This document shows positions 42,726 to 51,176 of a stretch of 64,000 nt of DNA, piece after piece. Location: positions 1-64,000 of the forward strand of contig NZ_JBQCHS010000020.1 in assembly GCF_051954455.1 (NCBI RefSeq). The letters run 5' to 3'. The stretch is from Pseudolysinimonas sp051954455. GTDB taxonomy: Bacteria; Actinomycetota; Actinomycetes; Actinomycetales; Microbacteriaceae. Made by a program: the position numbers and the translations under genes. The notes beneath the pieces were generated by a model, which did no database searches, was not told where the DNA came from, and saw only the letters and a list, made by a program, of their open reading frames with translations. Each line of letters starts with the position of its first letter. Position 1 is the first letter of the stretch.

Positions 42726-42760
42726 CGACGGCCCCGGAGTCCTGTGCTCCGGGGCCGTCG
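42726..42760. terminator. Terminator hairpin after tRNA-Leu
   Basis: A 14-bp perfect stem (CGACGGCCCCGGAG and its complement) with a 7-nt TCCTGTG loop, just downstream of the tRNA gene. Confidence 0.85.
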
Positions 42761-42806
42761 TCGTGTCGGCGCGACTCCGCCTCGGCCGCCCCTTCCCGTT
42801 CGCGGT

Positions 42807-42860
42807 TGTGGCCGGAAACGCGCAGTCGCCGGTCGTGACGACGCCGCCTTTCCGGCCACA
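42807..42860. repeat. Perfect 12-bp inverted repeat near tRNA-Leu
   Basis: TGTGGCCGGAAA at 42807-42818 and its exact complement TTTCCGGCCACA at 42849-42860, separated by 30 bp of GC-rich DNA. It lies in a non-coding gap between the tRNA terminator and the convergent LLM oxidoreductase gene. It may terminate the LLM gene or be a small palindromic repeat. Confidence 0.6.
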
Positions 42861-42880
42861 GATGCGACAAGCCGCGGGGG

Positions 42881-43765
42881 CTACGGCTTCGCGGGTTCGA
42901 TCGCCGTGAGGCGCTCCGCGACGGTGTCGCCGAACTGCCGCACCCAACCGGCCGGGTCGGGGGTGACGGCGCGGAAGTGCACGTGCTCGATCCCGAGCGC
43001 GGCGAGCCTCTCGGCATCCCGCAGGAAGGCGTCGGGGTCGGCCACCGGATCGGTCGCACCGCCCTGGGTCGTCTTCTCGATCGCGTCGTAGTCGGTGCCG
43101 ACGCGGTCGCAGTGCTCGCGCAGCACCTGCAGCTTGTGCTCGACCTCGTCGACCGCGGCGATGAGGTTGCAGCCCTGCGCGTACTGGGCGACCATCCGCA
43201 GGGTCTTCCGCTCCCCGGCTCCCCCGATCACGATCGGCGGGTGCGGGGTCTGGATCGGGGCCGGGCGGTTGATGGTCTCCGCGAGCCGGTAATGGGTGCC
43301 CTCGTACGGGCCGTCGTCGTCGCTCCACATCTGCAGGGCGATCCGGACGGCCTCCTCGAGCATCTCGAAACGCACCTTGAGCTCCGGGAACGGGACGCCG
43401 AGCGCGAGGTGCTCCCGCTCGTACCAGGCGGCGCCGATGCCGAGGAAGGCGCGCCCCTCGCTCAGCACGTCGAGCGTCGTGGCGATCTTGGCGAGGAGCC
43501 CGGGGTGGCGGTAGGTGACGCCGGTGACGACGGTGCCGAGCTTGATGCGGCTCGTGACGCCCGCGACGAACCCGAGGGTCGTGTAGCCCTCGAGCATCGG
43601 GTCGAGGGCGGTGCGGAACCGCTCCATCTGGAAGTAGTGGTCCATCACCGTGAACCAGGAGCCGCCGACCTCCTCCGCGGCGACGGCGGTGTCGCGGAGG
43701 ACGGGGGCGATCGCCTGCGGCTCGCCGGGGATGTTGAAGTCCATGAAGTGGAATCCGAAGCGCAT
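42881..43765 (-). CDS. LLM class (luciferase-like) flavin/F420-dependent oxidoreductase
   Basis: A TIM-barrel oxidoreductase of 294 residues in the luciferase-like monooxygenase superfamily. It shows MRFGFHFMDFNIPG at the start, WFTVMDHYFQM, RIKLGTVVTGVTYRHPGLLAKIATTLDVLSEGRAFLGIGAAWYEREH, which is typical of the F420-binding Rv-type members, and PPIVIGGAGERKTLRMVAQYA. The start at 43765 is supported by the domain boundary and by TACGGT 6 bp upstream. The substrate and the choice between F420 and FMN are not certain. Confidence 0.92.
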   Translation of the reverse strand: MRFGFHFMDFNIPGEPQAIAPVLRDTAVAAEEVGGSWFTVMDHYFQMERFRTALDPMLEGYTTLGFVAGVTSRIKLGTVVTGVTYRHPGLLAKIATTLDVLSEGRAFLGIGAAWYEREHLALGVPFPELKVRFEMLEEAVRIALQMWSDDDGPYEGTHYRLAETINRPAPIQTPHPPIVIGGAGERKTLRMVAQYAQGCNLIAAVDEVEHKLQVLREHCDRVGTDYDAIEKTTQGGATDPVADPDAFLRDAERLAALGIEHVHFRAVTPDPAGWVRQFGDTVAERLTAIEPAKP

Positions 43766-43771
43766 GGGATC

Positions 43772-43777
43772 ACCGTA
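43772..43777 (-). promoter_or_regulatory. -10 element of the LLM oxidoreductase gene (leaderless)
   Basis: TACGGT on the minus strand, 6 bp before the ATG. It is divergent from TACGCT at 43873. Confidence 0.55.
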
Positions 43778-43872
43778 CGCCTCTTCCGGAGGCAGCCTCC
43801 GTTCACATCGCACTCCGTTTCGCCGTTGTTCACACATCGGGAGGATCTCCCAGCTTCCGCGGCCGCGACGGA

Positions 43873-43878
43873 TACGCT
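43873..43878 (+). promoter_or_regulatory. -10 element of the giant membrane-protein gene (leaderless)
   Basis: TACGCT followed by 6 bp (CCGGCC) and the ATG at 43885. Confidence 0.55.
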
Positions 43879-43884
43879 CCGGCC

Positions 43885-46800
43885 ATGCCCGCCGGATGGA
43901 GCTCACGAGCCGCCGACTTCGTCGCCAGTACGACGGTCTGCCCCCGCTGCGACACCGCGCTCGGCCCGGGGCCGCTCTGCCCGCGGTGCGGCGCACGGCT
44001 CGACGGGCCGGAGGCGGTCGCGGTGCGCGAGGCGTCGATCCGCGCCGCGACCGCGCTGCGCGAGCGGCAGCGGCTCATCGACCTGCTGCCGACGGGGGCG
44101 CCGGTTCCGCGCGCGGCGTCGCCGAGCGGCACGCCCGTCGCCGCAGCCACGCCCGCGTCCGGAGCGACGGCGCCCGCGCGTCCGCGGTCGCAGGTGAGCG
44201 TCTCGTCGGTGCTCGCGGTCGTGGGTGCCGCGCTCGTCGCCATCGCGGCCATCGTCTTCACCTTCGTGAATCCCGATGTCGATCAGACCGCGCGGTCCGT
44301 CGTGATCGGCGTGCTGACCGTCGTGTTCCTCGGAGTCGCGTGGCTGCTGCAGCACCGCGGCCTGCGTCTCTCGGCGGAGGCGGTGGGCGCCCTCGGGATG
44401 GTGCTCGTCGTCCTCGACGTCTGGGCCGCGGTCCAGCGGACCCCGCTCGACCTGAGCGGCTGGGTGCCGGCAGCGGTGGGAACCCTGCTCGCCTCCGCCG
44501 TCATGCTCGCGGCGGCGGTGCGCGTCCGGCTCCGGGTCTGGCTCTGGAGCGGACTGGCGGGCGCGGTGGTCGTGCCCGCGATGTTCGGCTACGCGGTCGC
44601 GCCCGTCACGCCGTGGGCGTTTCATGCCGGGCACGTCGGCGTGGTCGTCGCGGCCTGGGGCGCGCACCTCCTGCTCCGGCGCCTCGAGGCGCGGTTCGCG
44701 TCGCCGCTCCGGGCCGATCACCTCACCGCAACCGTGCTCGCGCTCCTCGCCGCCGCTGAGACGACGGTCACGCTCCCGCTCATCCCCGCGCCGGATGCCT
44801 TCCTCATCCTGGCCGGCCGAACCGACGGGACCCTGGTCCGGCTCGCGCTGACCGGCGCCGCGCTGGTGGCGCTCGCGGCCGCCGCCGTCCTGCACGCGCG
44901 GGTGCGGTTCGCGACGCCGTGGAGCGTCCTGGCCGGGGTGTGGGCCGCACTCGCCGTGGCGCAGGTCGCCCTCGTGCCGCTCCCGGCGGGTGCGGATCCG
45001 ACGGTTCGGCCGATCGCCTTCCTGGCCCTCGCCGGGGCCGTCGTCGTGCTCCTGCTCGTCGCGACGCCGACGCCGCGCGGCGTGAGCCGCCCGGTGCTCC
45101 TGATCGGCGGCCTGACGACGGCGGGTGTGCTCGTCATGCCGGCCGTCCTGACCGGCATCGCGCAGCTCGCGAGCACGGGTCTCGCGCTGCCGCCGGTGCC
45201 GGCGCTCGCCTCCGTCGGCGGACTGGTCGGTGCGGCGCTCGCCGCGGCCGGGGCGGGATCGATCGCCGGCCGTCGCGGCGGCGGCACGACGCCTCGCCGC
45301 GCGGGACGGGTGACCGGGCTGTGGCTCGCCGTGCTCGCCCTCGTCGGACTGGCCCTGTGGCCGGGATGGTCGCGCACGACCGTCGCGGTGGTCGCCGTGG
45401 TCGTGGCCGCCGCCCTCGGACTGGCGGTGCGGCTCCTGCCCGCCCTCCGGTCGGCCGCGGCCGCGATCCGGCTGCCGCTCGTCCTGGGCGGTCACCTGCT
45501 CGTCGTGCTGGCGGTCGCCGTGTCGTGGCAGCGCGATCCGTTCACCGTGCCGGTCGGTGCCGCGGCGGTGGCGGCGCTCGTCCCGCTGTCGCTCGTCGTG
45601 CCCGCGGCCGTCCGGCCGTTCTCGCTCGGGGCGGGCTACGGCTACGCGCTCATCGTGCTGGCGACGGGGCTCGCCCGGGCCGGTGTGGAGCCGATCCCGG
45701 TGATCGCCCTCACCGCCTCCGCCGCGGCGCTGGGCGGCATCGCGGCGACCCTCGTCACCCGGCTGCGGGCTCCCCTCTGGTACGCCGCGCTCGCCGTCAC
45801 CGCCCTGCCGTTCCTGATCGGGGTCGCATCGGTGCTCGTCGAGCGCAGCGGTTGGACCGCGCTCTCGACGGGCCTGATCCTCCTGCTCGCTCTGACGCTG
45901 CTCGTCACCCGACGCGCCGGGCTCACGCTCGTCGTCCGCACGCTCGCCGCGGCTCTGCTCGTGCCAGCCCTCGCGGTCGTGGTCGTCTGCCTCGGCGCGC
46001 AGCTGCTCGTCACGAGCGGCGCGCCCGTCACGCTGCCGATCATCGCGGTGATCGTGGCGGGAGCGCTGAGCGCCGGCGGTGCCATCGGCACGGGACTCGT
46101 CCGGCGGGGGCTCCCCGACCGCGAGGCCACCGCGGCGCGGCTGGCGATCGAGGGATCGGCGCTCCTCACGGGCGCGATCGCCGTGCTGTTGGCGCTGGTC
46201 CGCGCCGCAGCCGGGCTTCCGACGACGCTCGTGGTGCTCCTCATCCTCGGCGCGGGCGCTGCGGCGGCGGCCGTGTTCGCCGGGCGACGCGCCGGGTGGT
46301 GGGTCGCCGGCGTCTGCTGGAGCGGCGCGCTCTGGTGCGCGTTGCGGCTCTCGGACGTGCAGGTGGTCGAGCCGTACGTCCTGCCGCCCGCCCTCGCGAT
46401 CGCCGTCGTCGGCGTCGTGCTGTCGGCGCGCGGCGGTGCCGGGCTCCCCCTCGTGGTCACCGGACTCGTCGGCGCGGCGCTCCCCTCGCTCGTGCTGCTC
46501 GCCGTCACGGGGACCGGCGTCGCCGACCCCGCGACGGGCATCCCGTGGCGCACCGTCGGCCTCCTGCTCGGGGCGCTCGTGCTGCTCGCCCTGTCGTGGG
46601 CGGCCGCCGGACGCATCGATCGCGTCGGCGGCCTCGCCCGGCTGCACCGGCCGGTCCTGCTGGTCTCGATCGGCGCCGCCGCCGCGGGGCCGATCCAGGC
46701 GCTGCGCTGGGGGGCGGGCGCCGATCCCCTCGGCCTCGTCTCGAGCGCGCTCGTGCTGCCGTGCCTGGGCATCGCGCTCGTCGCGGCACTGATCGCCGCC

Positions 46801-47592
46801 GGAGCCGGGCGGCGACTCGTCGCGAGCGGTGGGGCGAGCTTCGCGCTCGGCGCTCCCCTGTCGCGCTGGGTGCTCGTGCCCGCGCTCGCCTTCCTCGCGA
46901 TCGGCCCGGACGCGGCGATCCGGGATGCCTGGACGCCCATCTGGACCTTCGTCGGCCTCCTCGTCGTGCTGCTCGCCGGGGTGGTGCTCATCGCGGACCG
47001 CGCGCGCCGGGGGCCGACCCTCCTCCCGCCGGTCTGGGTCGCCTGGCTCGCCGCGTGGATCGTGGCCGTGGTCGGCTGGAGCGCGCGCGAGCTGCGCGTG
47101 GAGGTCTACGGGATTCCGCTCGGCGTCGCCCTGCTCGTCGCGGGCGTCATCGCCATGCGGTCGGTCGCCGCGGACGGACGCTCGGAGGCCCGCCCGGATG
47201 TCCGCCCCGGTCCGACGTCGTGGCCGATCGGCTTCACCGGTTCGTGGGCGCTTCTCGCTCCGGGAATCGTCGTCGTGCTGCTGCCCTCCGTGCTCTCGAC
47301 CGGCACGGACCCGCAGACGTGGCGCGCGATCCTCGTCATCGCGCTCGCGCTCATCGCGATCCTCGTGGGCTCGTTGTTCAAGCTCGGCGCGCCCTTCGTG
47401 CTCGGCATCGCGGTGCTGCCGATCGAGAACGTCCTGGTCTTCGCCGTGCAGCTGGGCCGCGGCATCGCCGCGACGCCGTGGTGGATCACCCTCGCCAGCG
47501 CGGGCGCCGTGCTGCTCGTCATCGCGGTCACCTGGGAGCGGCGCACCGGCCGCGATCGCGGTGTCACGGCCCGGCTCCGCGACCTGCGCTGA
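43885..47592 (+). CDS. Giant polytopic membrane protein with N-terminal zinc ribbon
   Basis: A 1235-residue protein. The N-terminus carries a cytosolic zinc ribbon (CPRC at 19-22, CPRCG at 34-38), then a helical and Pro/Ala-rich linker (to about 105), then some thirty or more hydrophobic segments rich in Ala, Val and Leu to the C-terminus. This layout matches actinobacterial proteins described as SCO7613 C-terminal-domain or DUF2157-like membrane proteins; no activity is known. The ATG has a TACGCT -10 6 bp upstream. The opposite strand has a 914-codon open frame, an artefact of extreme GC bias. Confidence 0.85.
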   Translation: MPAGWSSRAADFVASTTVCPRCDTALGPGPLCPRCGARLDGPEAVAVREASIRAATALRERQRLIDLLPTGAPVPRAASPSGTPVAAATPASGATAPARPRSQVSVSSVLAVVGAALVAIAAIVFTFVNPDVDQTARSVVIGVLTVVFLGVAWLLQHRGLRLSAEAVGALGMVLVVLDVWAAVQRTPLDLSGWVPAAVGTLLASAVMLAAAVRVRLRVWLWSGLAGAVVVPAMFGYAVAPVTPWAFHAGHVGVVVAAWGAHLLLRRLEARFASPLRADHLTATVLALLAAAETTVTLPLIPAPDAFLILAGRTDGTLVRLALTGAALVALAAAAVLHARVRFATPWSVLAGVWAALAVAQVALVPLPAGADPTVRPIAFLALAGAVVVLLLVATPTPRGVSRPVLLIGGLTTAGVLVMPAVLTGIAQLASTGLALPPVPALASVGGLVGAALAAAGAGSIAGRRGGGTTPRRAGRVTGLWLAVLALVGLALWPGWSRTTVAVVAVVVAAALGLAVRLLPALRSAAAAIRLPLVLGGHLLVVLAVAVSWQRDPFTVPVGAAAVAALVPLSLVVPAAVRPFSLGAGYGYALIVLATGLARAGVEPIPVIALTASAAALGGIAATLVTRLRAPLWYAALAVTALPFLIGVASVLVERSGWTALSTGLILLLALTLLVTRRAGLTLVVRTLAAALLVPALAVVVVCLGAQLLVTSGAPVTLPIIAVIVAGALSAGGAIGTGLVRRGLPDREATAARLAIEGSALLTGAIAVLLALVRAAAGLPTTLVVLLILGAGAAAAAVFAGRRAGWWVAGVCWSGALWCALRLSDVQVVEPYVLPPALAIAVVGVVLSARGGAGLPLVVTGLVGAALPSLVLLAVTGTGVADPATGIPWRTVGLLLGALVLLALSWAAAGRIDRVGGLARLHRPVLLVSIGAAAAGPIQALRWGAGADPLGLVSSALVLPCLGIALVAALIAAGAGRRLVASGGASFALGAPLSRWVLVPALAFLAIGPDAAIRDAWTPIWTFVGLLVVLLAGVVLIADRARRGPTLLPPVWVAWLAAWIVAVVGWSARELRVEVYGIPLGVALLVAGVIAMRSVAADGRSEARPDVRPGPTSWPIGFTGSWALLAPGIVVVLLPSVLSTGTDPQTWRAILVIALALIAILVGSLFKLGAPFVLGIAVLPIENVLVFAVQLGRGIAATPWWITLASAGAVLLVIAVTWERRTGRDRGVTARLRDLR

Positions 47593-47596
47593 CGCC

Positions 47597-47602
47597 TACG
47601 CT
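47597..47602 (+). promoter_or_regulatory. -10 element of the DUF1905 gene (leaderless)
   Basis: TACGCT followed by 6 bp (GAGGCC) and the ATG at 47609. Confidence 0.5.
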
Positions 47603-47608
47603 GAGGCC

Positions 47609-47911
47609 ATGACCGCGTCGTACGCGTTCGAGGCCGAGCTCTACCGCTGGGCATCACGCCGGGAGAAGTGGCTGTTCGTCTCCCTGCCGGAGGACGCCTC
47701 GCAGGAGATCGCCGAGCTGCCCGCTCCCCCGCGCGGCTTCGAGTCGCTCCGCGTCGACGTGACGCTCGGCGCGAGCACCTGGCAGACCTCGATCTTCCCC
47801 GGCGGCGACGGACGGTACACGATGCCGGTCAAGCGGCGCGTGTACGAGAAGGAGGGCGTCGACGAGGGCGACACGGTCAGCGTCTCCGTGCGCCTCCTCG
47901 ACGTGGGATAG
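47609..47911 (+). CDS. DUF1905 domain protein
   Basis: A 100-residue small beta-barrel-like protein that matches DUF1905 over its whole length (YAFEAELYRWASRREKWLFVSLPEDASQEI...GFESLRVDVTLGASTWQTSIFPGGDGRYTMPVKRRVYEKEGVDEGDTVSVSVRLLDV). The family has no established function and is often fused to or near DUF1801-type YdeI domains; a DUF1801 gene is at 6.9 kb in this window. It has its own -10 element and ends 70 bp before the imuA start. Confidence 0.88.
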   Translation: MTASYAFEAELYRWASRREKWLFVSLPEDASQEIAELPAPPRGFESLRVDVTLGASTWQTSIFPGGDGRYTMPVKRRVYEKEGVDEGDTVSVSVRLLDVG

Positions 47912-47945
47912 CGCGCCGAGGATCGAGGGGCGCTGTCGGTGCCTT

Positions 47946-47974
47946 TTGACACCATCGAACACATGTTCGAAGAT
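47946..47974 (+). promoter_or_regulatory. SOS promoter of imuA
   Basis: TTGACA (47946-47951), a 17-bp spacer, GAAGAT (47969-47974), then 6 bp to the ATG. The LexA box TCGAACACATGTTCGA (47955-47970) fills the spacer and touches the -10, so LexA would block polymerase directly. Confidence 0.75.
47955..47970. promoter_or_regulatory. LexA box upstream of imuA
   Basis: TCGAACACATGTTCGA fits the actinobacterial SOS box TCGAAC-N4-GTTCGA exactly. Confidence 0.88.
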
Positions 47975-47980
47975 GGTGCG

Positions 47981-48757
47981 ATGACGGCGACAGCGGCGGC
48001 CGTCACCTTCGAGCTCCCGGAGGTGGGCGGCGACGGCGGAGGCCCCCCGGGGCCCCGCAGTCAGGAGGAGATCGTCCGTGAGCTGCAGGCGCGGATCCGG
48101 GGCATGCAGCGCAACCGGATCGACACCCGGGCGCTGCCCACGCATCCCGCGCTCGGCGACCTGCTGCCCGGCGGCGCGCTCAGCGCGGGCAGCGCGTACG
48201 CGGTCGCCGGCTCCACCACCCTCGCCCTCGCGCTGCTGCAGGGCCCGAGTGCGGCGGGTGCGTGGTGCGCGGTCGTCGGCATGCCCGACCTCGGCACCGA
48301 GGCGGCGGCGGGGCTCGGCGTCGATCTCGACCGGCTCGTGCTGGTGCCGCACCCCGGCGACCAGTGGCTCGCCGTCGTGGCGGCCCTGGTCGACGTCGTC
48401 TCGATCGTGCTCGTGAGGCCGCCCGCGCCCGCCGCGGGGGTCCCGCGGATCGGCGAGGCGGCGGCCGGCAAGCTCGCGTCGCGGCTGCGGCAGCGGGAGG
48501 CCGTGCTGGTGAGCCTCGGCGACTGGCCGCGGGCGGATGCGCGCCTCGCCGTCACGGAGTCCGCGTGGGCGGGCATCGGGGCCGGATTCGGACACCTCGT
48601 CGGCCGCCAGGCGACCGTCCGATCCACCGCAGCCGCGTGGTCCGGGCGGGAGAAGTCGCGGCGGCTGTGGCTGCCGGCCCCGGGCGGCACCGGCATCGAG
48701 CCCGTCGAGGCGCGCCCCGAGGGCGCCGCCGACCGCACCCTCCGCGCCGTCGGCTGA
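47981..48757 (+). CDS. imuA: ImuA-like mutasome protein (RecA-fold)
   Basis: RecA-like accessory factor (ImuA'/ImuA) of the ImuB-DnaE2 translesion mutasome, 258 residues. The degenerate RecA/SulA-like core is visible: LGDLLPGGALSAGSAYAVAGSTTLALALLQGPSAAGAWCAVVGMPDLGTEAAAGLGVDLDRLVLVPHPGDQWLAVVAALVDVVSIVLV. There is no canonical Walker A Lys, as in other ImuA' proteins. The ATG at 47981 is preferred over an upstream GTG at 47939 because the SOS promoter places transcription start at this codon. It is separated from imuB-dnaE2 by 2.7 kb of genes on the other strand, yet shares their promoter design. Confidence 0.85.
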   Translation: MTATAAAVTFELPEVGGDGGGPPGPRSQEEIVRELQARIRGMQRNRIDTRALPTHPALGDLLPGGALSAGSAYAVAGSTTLALALLQGPSAAGAWCAVVGMPDLGTEAAAGLGVDLDRLVLVPHPGDQWLAVVAALVDVVSIVLVRPPAPAAGVPRIGEAAAGKLASRLRQREAVLVSLGDWPRADARLAVTESAWAGIGAGFGHLVGRQATVRSTAAAWSGREKSRRLWLPAPGGTGIEPVEARPEGAADRTLRAVG

Positions 48758-48805
48758 CCGCCGGGCGTCTCGCGCGTTCACGGGAGATGGGGCAGGCGCG
48801 CGCCC

Positions 48806-49171
48806 TCAGCCGACGAAGGCAGCGGGCCGCTCGCACACACAGAACGGGTTGCCGTCGGGATCGCGCAGCACGACGTAGTCGGGGTCGTCGGGATAGCGCC
48901 AGTGCTCGTCGCGGGTCGCGCCCAGGGCCACCAGCCGGTCGACCTCGCTCCGCACGTCGTCGGCGTACAGGTCGACGTGGTGCCGGCGCGGTCGGTCGGA
49001 GGCGACGAGGTCGAGCGCGAACTGCGGACCCTCGCCCGACTCCGGCTCGAGCACGACCCAGGTCTCGTCGTGGTCCTCGTCGCGCGGGCGGTATCCGAGC
49101 GCGGGCTCCCAGAACGCGCGGGCGCGCTCCACGTCGGTGACGCCCCACACCACGGACGCGATCTTCAGCAT
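48806..49171 (-). CDS. VOC/glyoxalase-family protein
   Basis: A 121-residue protein of the vicinal oxygen chelate superfamily with two beta-alpha-beta-beta modules (ASVVWGVTDVERARAFWEPALGYRP... and HHVDLYADDVRSEVDRLVALGATRDEHWRYPDDPDYVVLRDPDGNPFCVCE). Typical glyoxalase-like metal residues may be His65 and a C-terminal Glu. The function is unknown; relatives include resistance and degradation enzymes. TAGCGT lies 6 bp before the ATG. Confidence 0.88.
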   Translation of the reverse strand: MLKIASVVWGVTDVERARAFWEPALGYRPRDEDHDETWVVLEPESGEGPQFALDLVASDRPRRHHVDLYADDVRSEVDRLVALGATRDEHWRYPDDPDYVVLRDPDGNPFCVCERPAAFVG

Positions 49172-49177
49172 GCCGTC

Positions 49178-49183
49178 ACGCTA
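49178..49183 (-). promoter_or_regulatory. -10 element of the VOC gene (leaderless)
   Basis: TAGCGT on the minus strand, 6 bp before the ATG at 49171. Confidence 0.55.
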
Positions 49184-49203
49184 GAGGCGACCGCCGACGA
49201 GCG

Positions 49204-49680
49204 TCACTCCTCCCCGATGTCCTCGTTCCAGAGCTCGGGGTTGTTCTCGATGAAGTCGGTCATGATCCGGATGAGCTCGGGATCCTGGACGACGTCCACC
49301 GCGACGCCGTTCTCGCGCAGCCAGTCCTCCCCGCCGAAGAACGTCGTGTTCTCGCCGATGACGACCCGACCGATGTTGAACTGGCGCACGAGGCCTGAGC
49401 AATACCAGCACGGCGACAGGGTCGTGACCATCGTGGTGCGGCGGTACGAGCGCTGGCGTCCGGCGTTGAGGAAGGCCGAGGTCTCGCCGTGCAGCGCGGG
49501 GTTGCCGCCCTGCACGCGCTGATTGCGACCCGATCCGAGCAGCCGGTCCTCGTGGTCGAAGAGCGCGGCGCCGATCGGGATGCCGCCCTCCTCGAGCCCC
49601 GCCATCGCCTCGTGGCGCGCGACCTCGAGCTTCTCGGCGTCGGTCGCGTAGACCCGGCCGATCACCGGCAGCTCGCTCAC
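49204..49680 (-). CDS. Cytosine deaminase of the yeast Fcy1 type
   Basis: Zinc-dependent deaminase, probably converting cytosine to uracil, 158 residues. The zinc site is complete: HGET (His and catalytic Glu) and SPCWYCSG (PCxxC). Length and pattern closely follow the yeast enzyme Fcy1, including EEGGIPIGAALF, ALHGETSAFLNAGR, TTLSPCWYCSG, VVIGEN and the terminal NPELWNEDIGE, rather than the bacterial CodA amidohydrolase. Its ATG overlaps the stop of the NCS1 permease gene by 4 bp, so uptake and deamination are co-expressed. Confidence 0.9.
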   Translation of the reverse strand: MSELPVIGRVYATDAEKLEVARHEAMAGLEEGGIPIGAALFDHEDRLLGSGRNQRVQGGNPALHGETSAFLNAGRQRSYRRTTMVTTLSPCWYCSGLVRQFNIGRVVIGENTTFFGGEDWLRENGVAVDVVQDPELIRIMTDFIENNPELWNEDIGEE

Positions 49681-51116
49681 GCGACGTCGTCCGCCGCGTC
49701 GACGCCGACCACGACGTCCGGCTCCTGGTCGACGGGGCCGCCGACCTTCGGCGTGAACACCCGGAAGAACACCAGGTACAGGAGCCCGGCGAGCACGAAG
49801 CCGACGAGCGGCGTGAGGTCGCCGATCGGGGCGGCCTTCGCGATGACGCCCGTGAACAGGGTCTGGTTCGAGAACAGGACGATGGAGACGACCGCCGCGA
49901 TGACGAACGCGAGGATGCCGGCCGGGTTCCGGTACTTGGCCTTGTCAGGGATGAACTCGGCGATCGCGGTCCCGCGGCGCAGCAGCCGGTCGACGAGCAC
50001 GACGCCGAGCCACGGGGCGATCCAGTACGCGATGACGAGGAGGAAGTTCTCGTAGTTCTCGGTCACGTTCGTGAGGATCGAGATCAGCGCGATCACGAAT
50101 CCGAGGATGCCGAAGCCGATCGCGATGATCGCCCGGCGGAGCGCGAACGGGATCCGGATCCCGGCCGCGAGGAACGACATCGACCCGGAGTAGATGTTGA
50201 GGGCGTTCGCCGCGATCGCGCCCACGGCGATCGCCACGAGGGTCAGCGCCGAGACCCAGCCCGGCATCCCGTGCACGAAGGCGTCGGTCGGGCTCGCGTT
50301 CTTCGGCGCGACGATGAGCGCCGAGGCCGCGCCGGCCGCCATGAGGACGGTGCAGGACACGAAGTTGCCGAGGCCCGCCGCCCACCCGGTCTTCGCGCGG
50401 CTGACGTCCTTCGGGAGGTAGCGCGTGTAGTCGGAGGCGTAAGGATTCCAGCCGGCGGCGTAGCCGAACGCGGCGGCGGCGGTGAGCGTGAACCCGCTGA
50501 ACGTGAAGGCCGCGTGGCCGATGCCGCTGCCGACCTGCGGGTTCGCGAAGATCGCGACGGTGGCGATGATGAAGATGATGCCGAGGGCGATGCTCGCGTA
50601 GCGCTCGAAGACCTGCACGAGGTCGTGGCCGACGAAGGCCAGCAGCACCTCGAGGATGACGATGATGACGAGCGCGATCCAGACCGGCATGCCGGTCAGC
50701 GTCGCGAGGGCGAACGCGCCGGAGACCGAGTTCACGGCGAACCAGCCGAGCCCCGCCATGATGGTGTTGATCGCCGCGGGGAGGATGTTGCCGCGCAGGC
50801 CGAAGGCCGTGCGGCTCAGGACGAGCTGGGCGAGGCCCTCCCTCGGGCCCCAGGTGGAGAGGATCCCCTGCGTCGCCGCGCCGAGCGCGTTGCCGAGGAC
50901 GATCGCCGCGATCGCCTGCCAGAAGCCGAGGCCGAAGAAGGCGACGCCGATGAAGCCGACGAAGACCGTCGCGAACTCGAGGTTCGGGGCGGACCAGGTG
51001 GCGAGCAGCTGCCACGGCGAGCCGTGGCGCCGGTCGACGGGGATCGATTCGATCCCGCCGGCCTCGATCGAGGTGGGGCGGGCCGCGGCGGGGCGGCTGG
51101 GGGCGGGCGCGCTCAT
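49677..51116 (-). CDS. NCS1-family cytosine/purine permease (CodB-like)
   Basis: Proton- or sodium-coupled nucleobase symporter of 479 residues with about twelve membrane helices. NCS1 hallmarks are the N-terminal segment ESIPVDRRHGSPWQLLATWSAPNLEFATVFVG, WGPREGLAQLVLSRTAFGLRGN, and AAFGYAAGWNPYASDYTRYLPKDV. It is coupled to a cytosine deaminase gene, which makes cytosine the likely cargo. TACGGT 6 bp before the ATG is a leaderless -10. Confidence 0.93.
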   Translation of the reverse strand: MSAPAPSRPAAARPTSIEAGGIESIPVDRRHGSPWQLLATWSAPNLEFATVFVGFIGVAFFGLGFWQAIAAIVLGNALGAATQGILSTWGPREGLAQLVLSRTAFGLRGNILPAAINTIMAGLGWFAVNSVSGAFALATLTGMPVWIALVIIVILEVLLAFVGHDLVQVFERYASIALGIIFIIATVAIFANPQVGSGIGHAAFTFSGFTLTAAAAFGYAAGWNPYASDYTRYLPKDVSRAKTGWAAGLGNFVSCTVLMAAGAASALIVAPKNASPTDAFVHGMPGWVSALTLVAIAVGAIAANALNIYSGSMSFLAAGIRIPFALRRAIIAIGFGILGFVIALISILTNVTENYENFLLVIAYWIAPWLGVVLVDRLLRRGTAIAEFIPDKAKYRNPAGILAFVIAAVVSIVLFSNQTLFTGVIAKAAPIGDLTPLVGFVLAGLLYLVFFRVFTPKVGGPVDQEPDVVVGVDAADDVA

Positions 51117-51122
51117 GGCGTC

Positions 51123-51128
51123 ACCGTA
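51123..51128 (-). promoter_or_regulatory. -10 element of the permease-deaminase operon (leaderless)
   Basis: TACGGT on the minus strand, 6 bp before the ATG at 51116. Confidence 0.55.
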
Positions 51129-51176
51129 GCGTCGCGGGACGTTTCACCGTTGTTTCGGCGCGACGGGCGCGGCGTG

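Noticed and set aside
43903..46647. A 914-codon minus-strand open frame
   Set aside because: It is antisense to the giant membrane protein and reads as Arg/Asp/Glu/Gln repeats with no domain; the plus strand has clear membrane helices and a promoter.
47939..47980. Upstream GTG start of imuA
   Set aside because: The extra residues would be encoded by the -35, LexA box and -10 of the SOS promoter.
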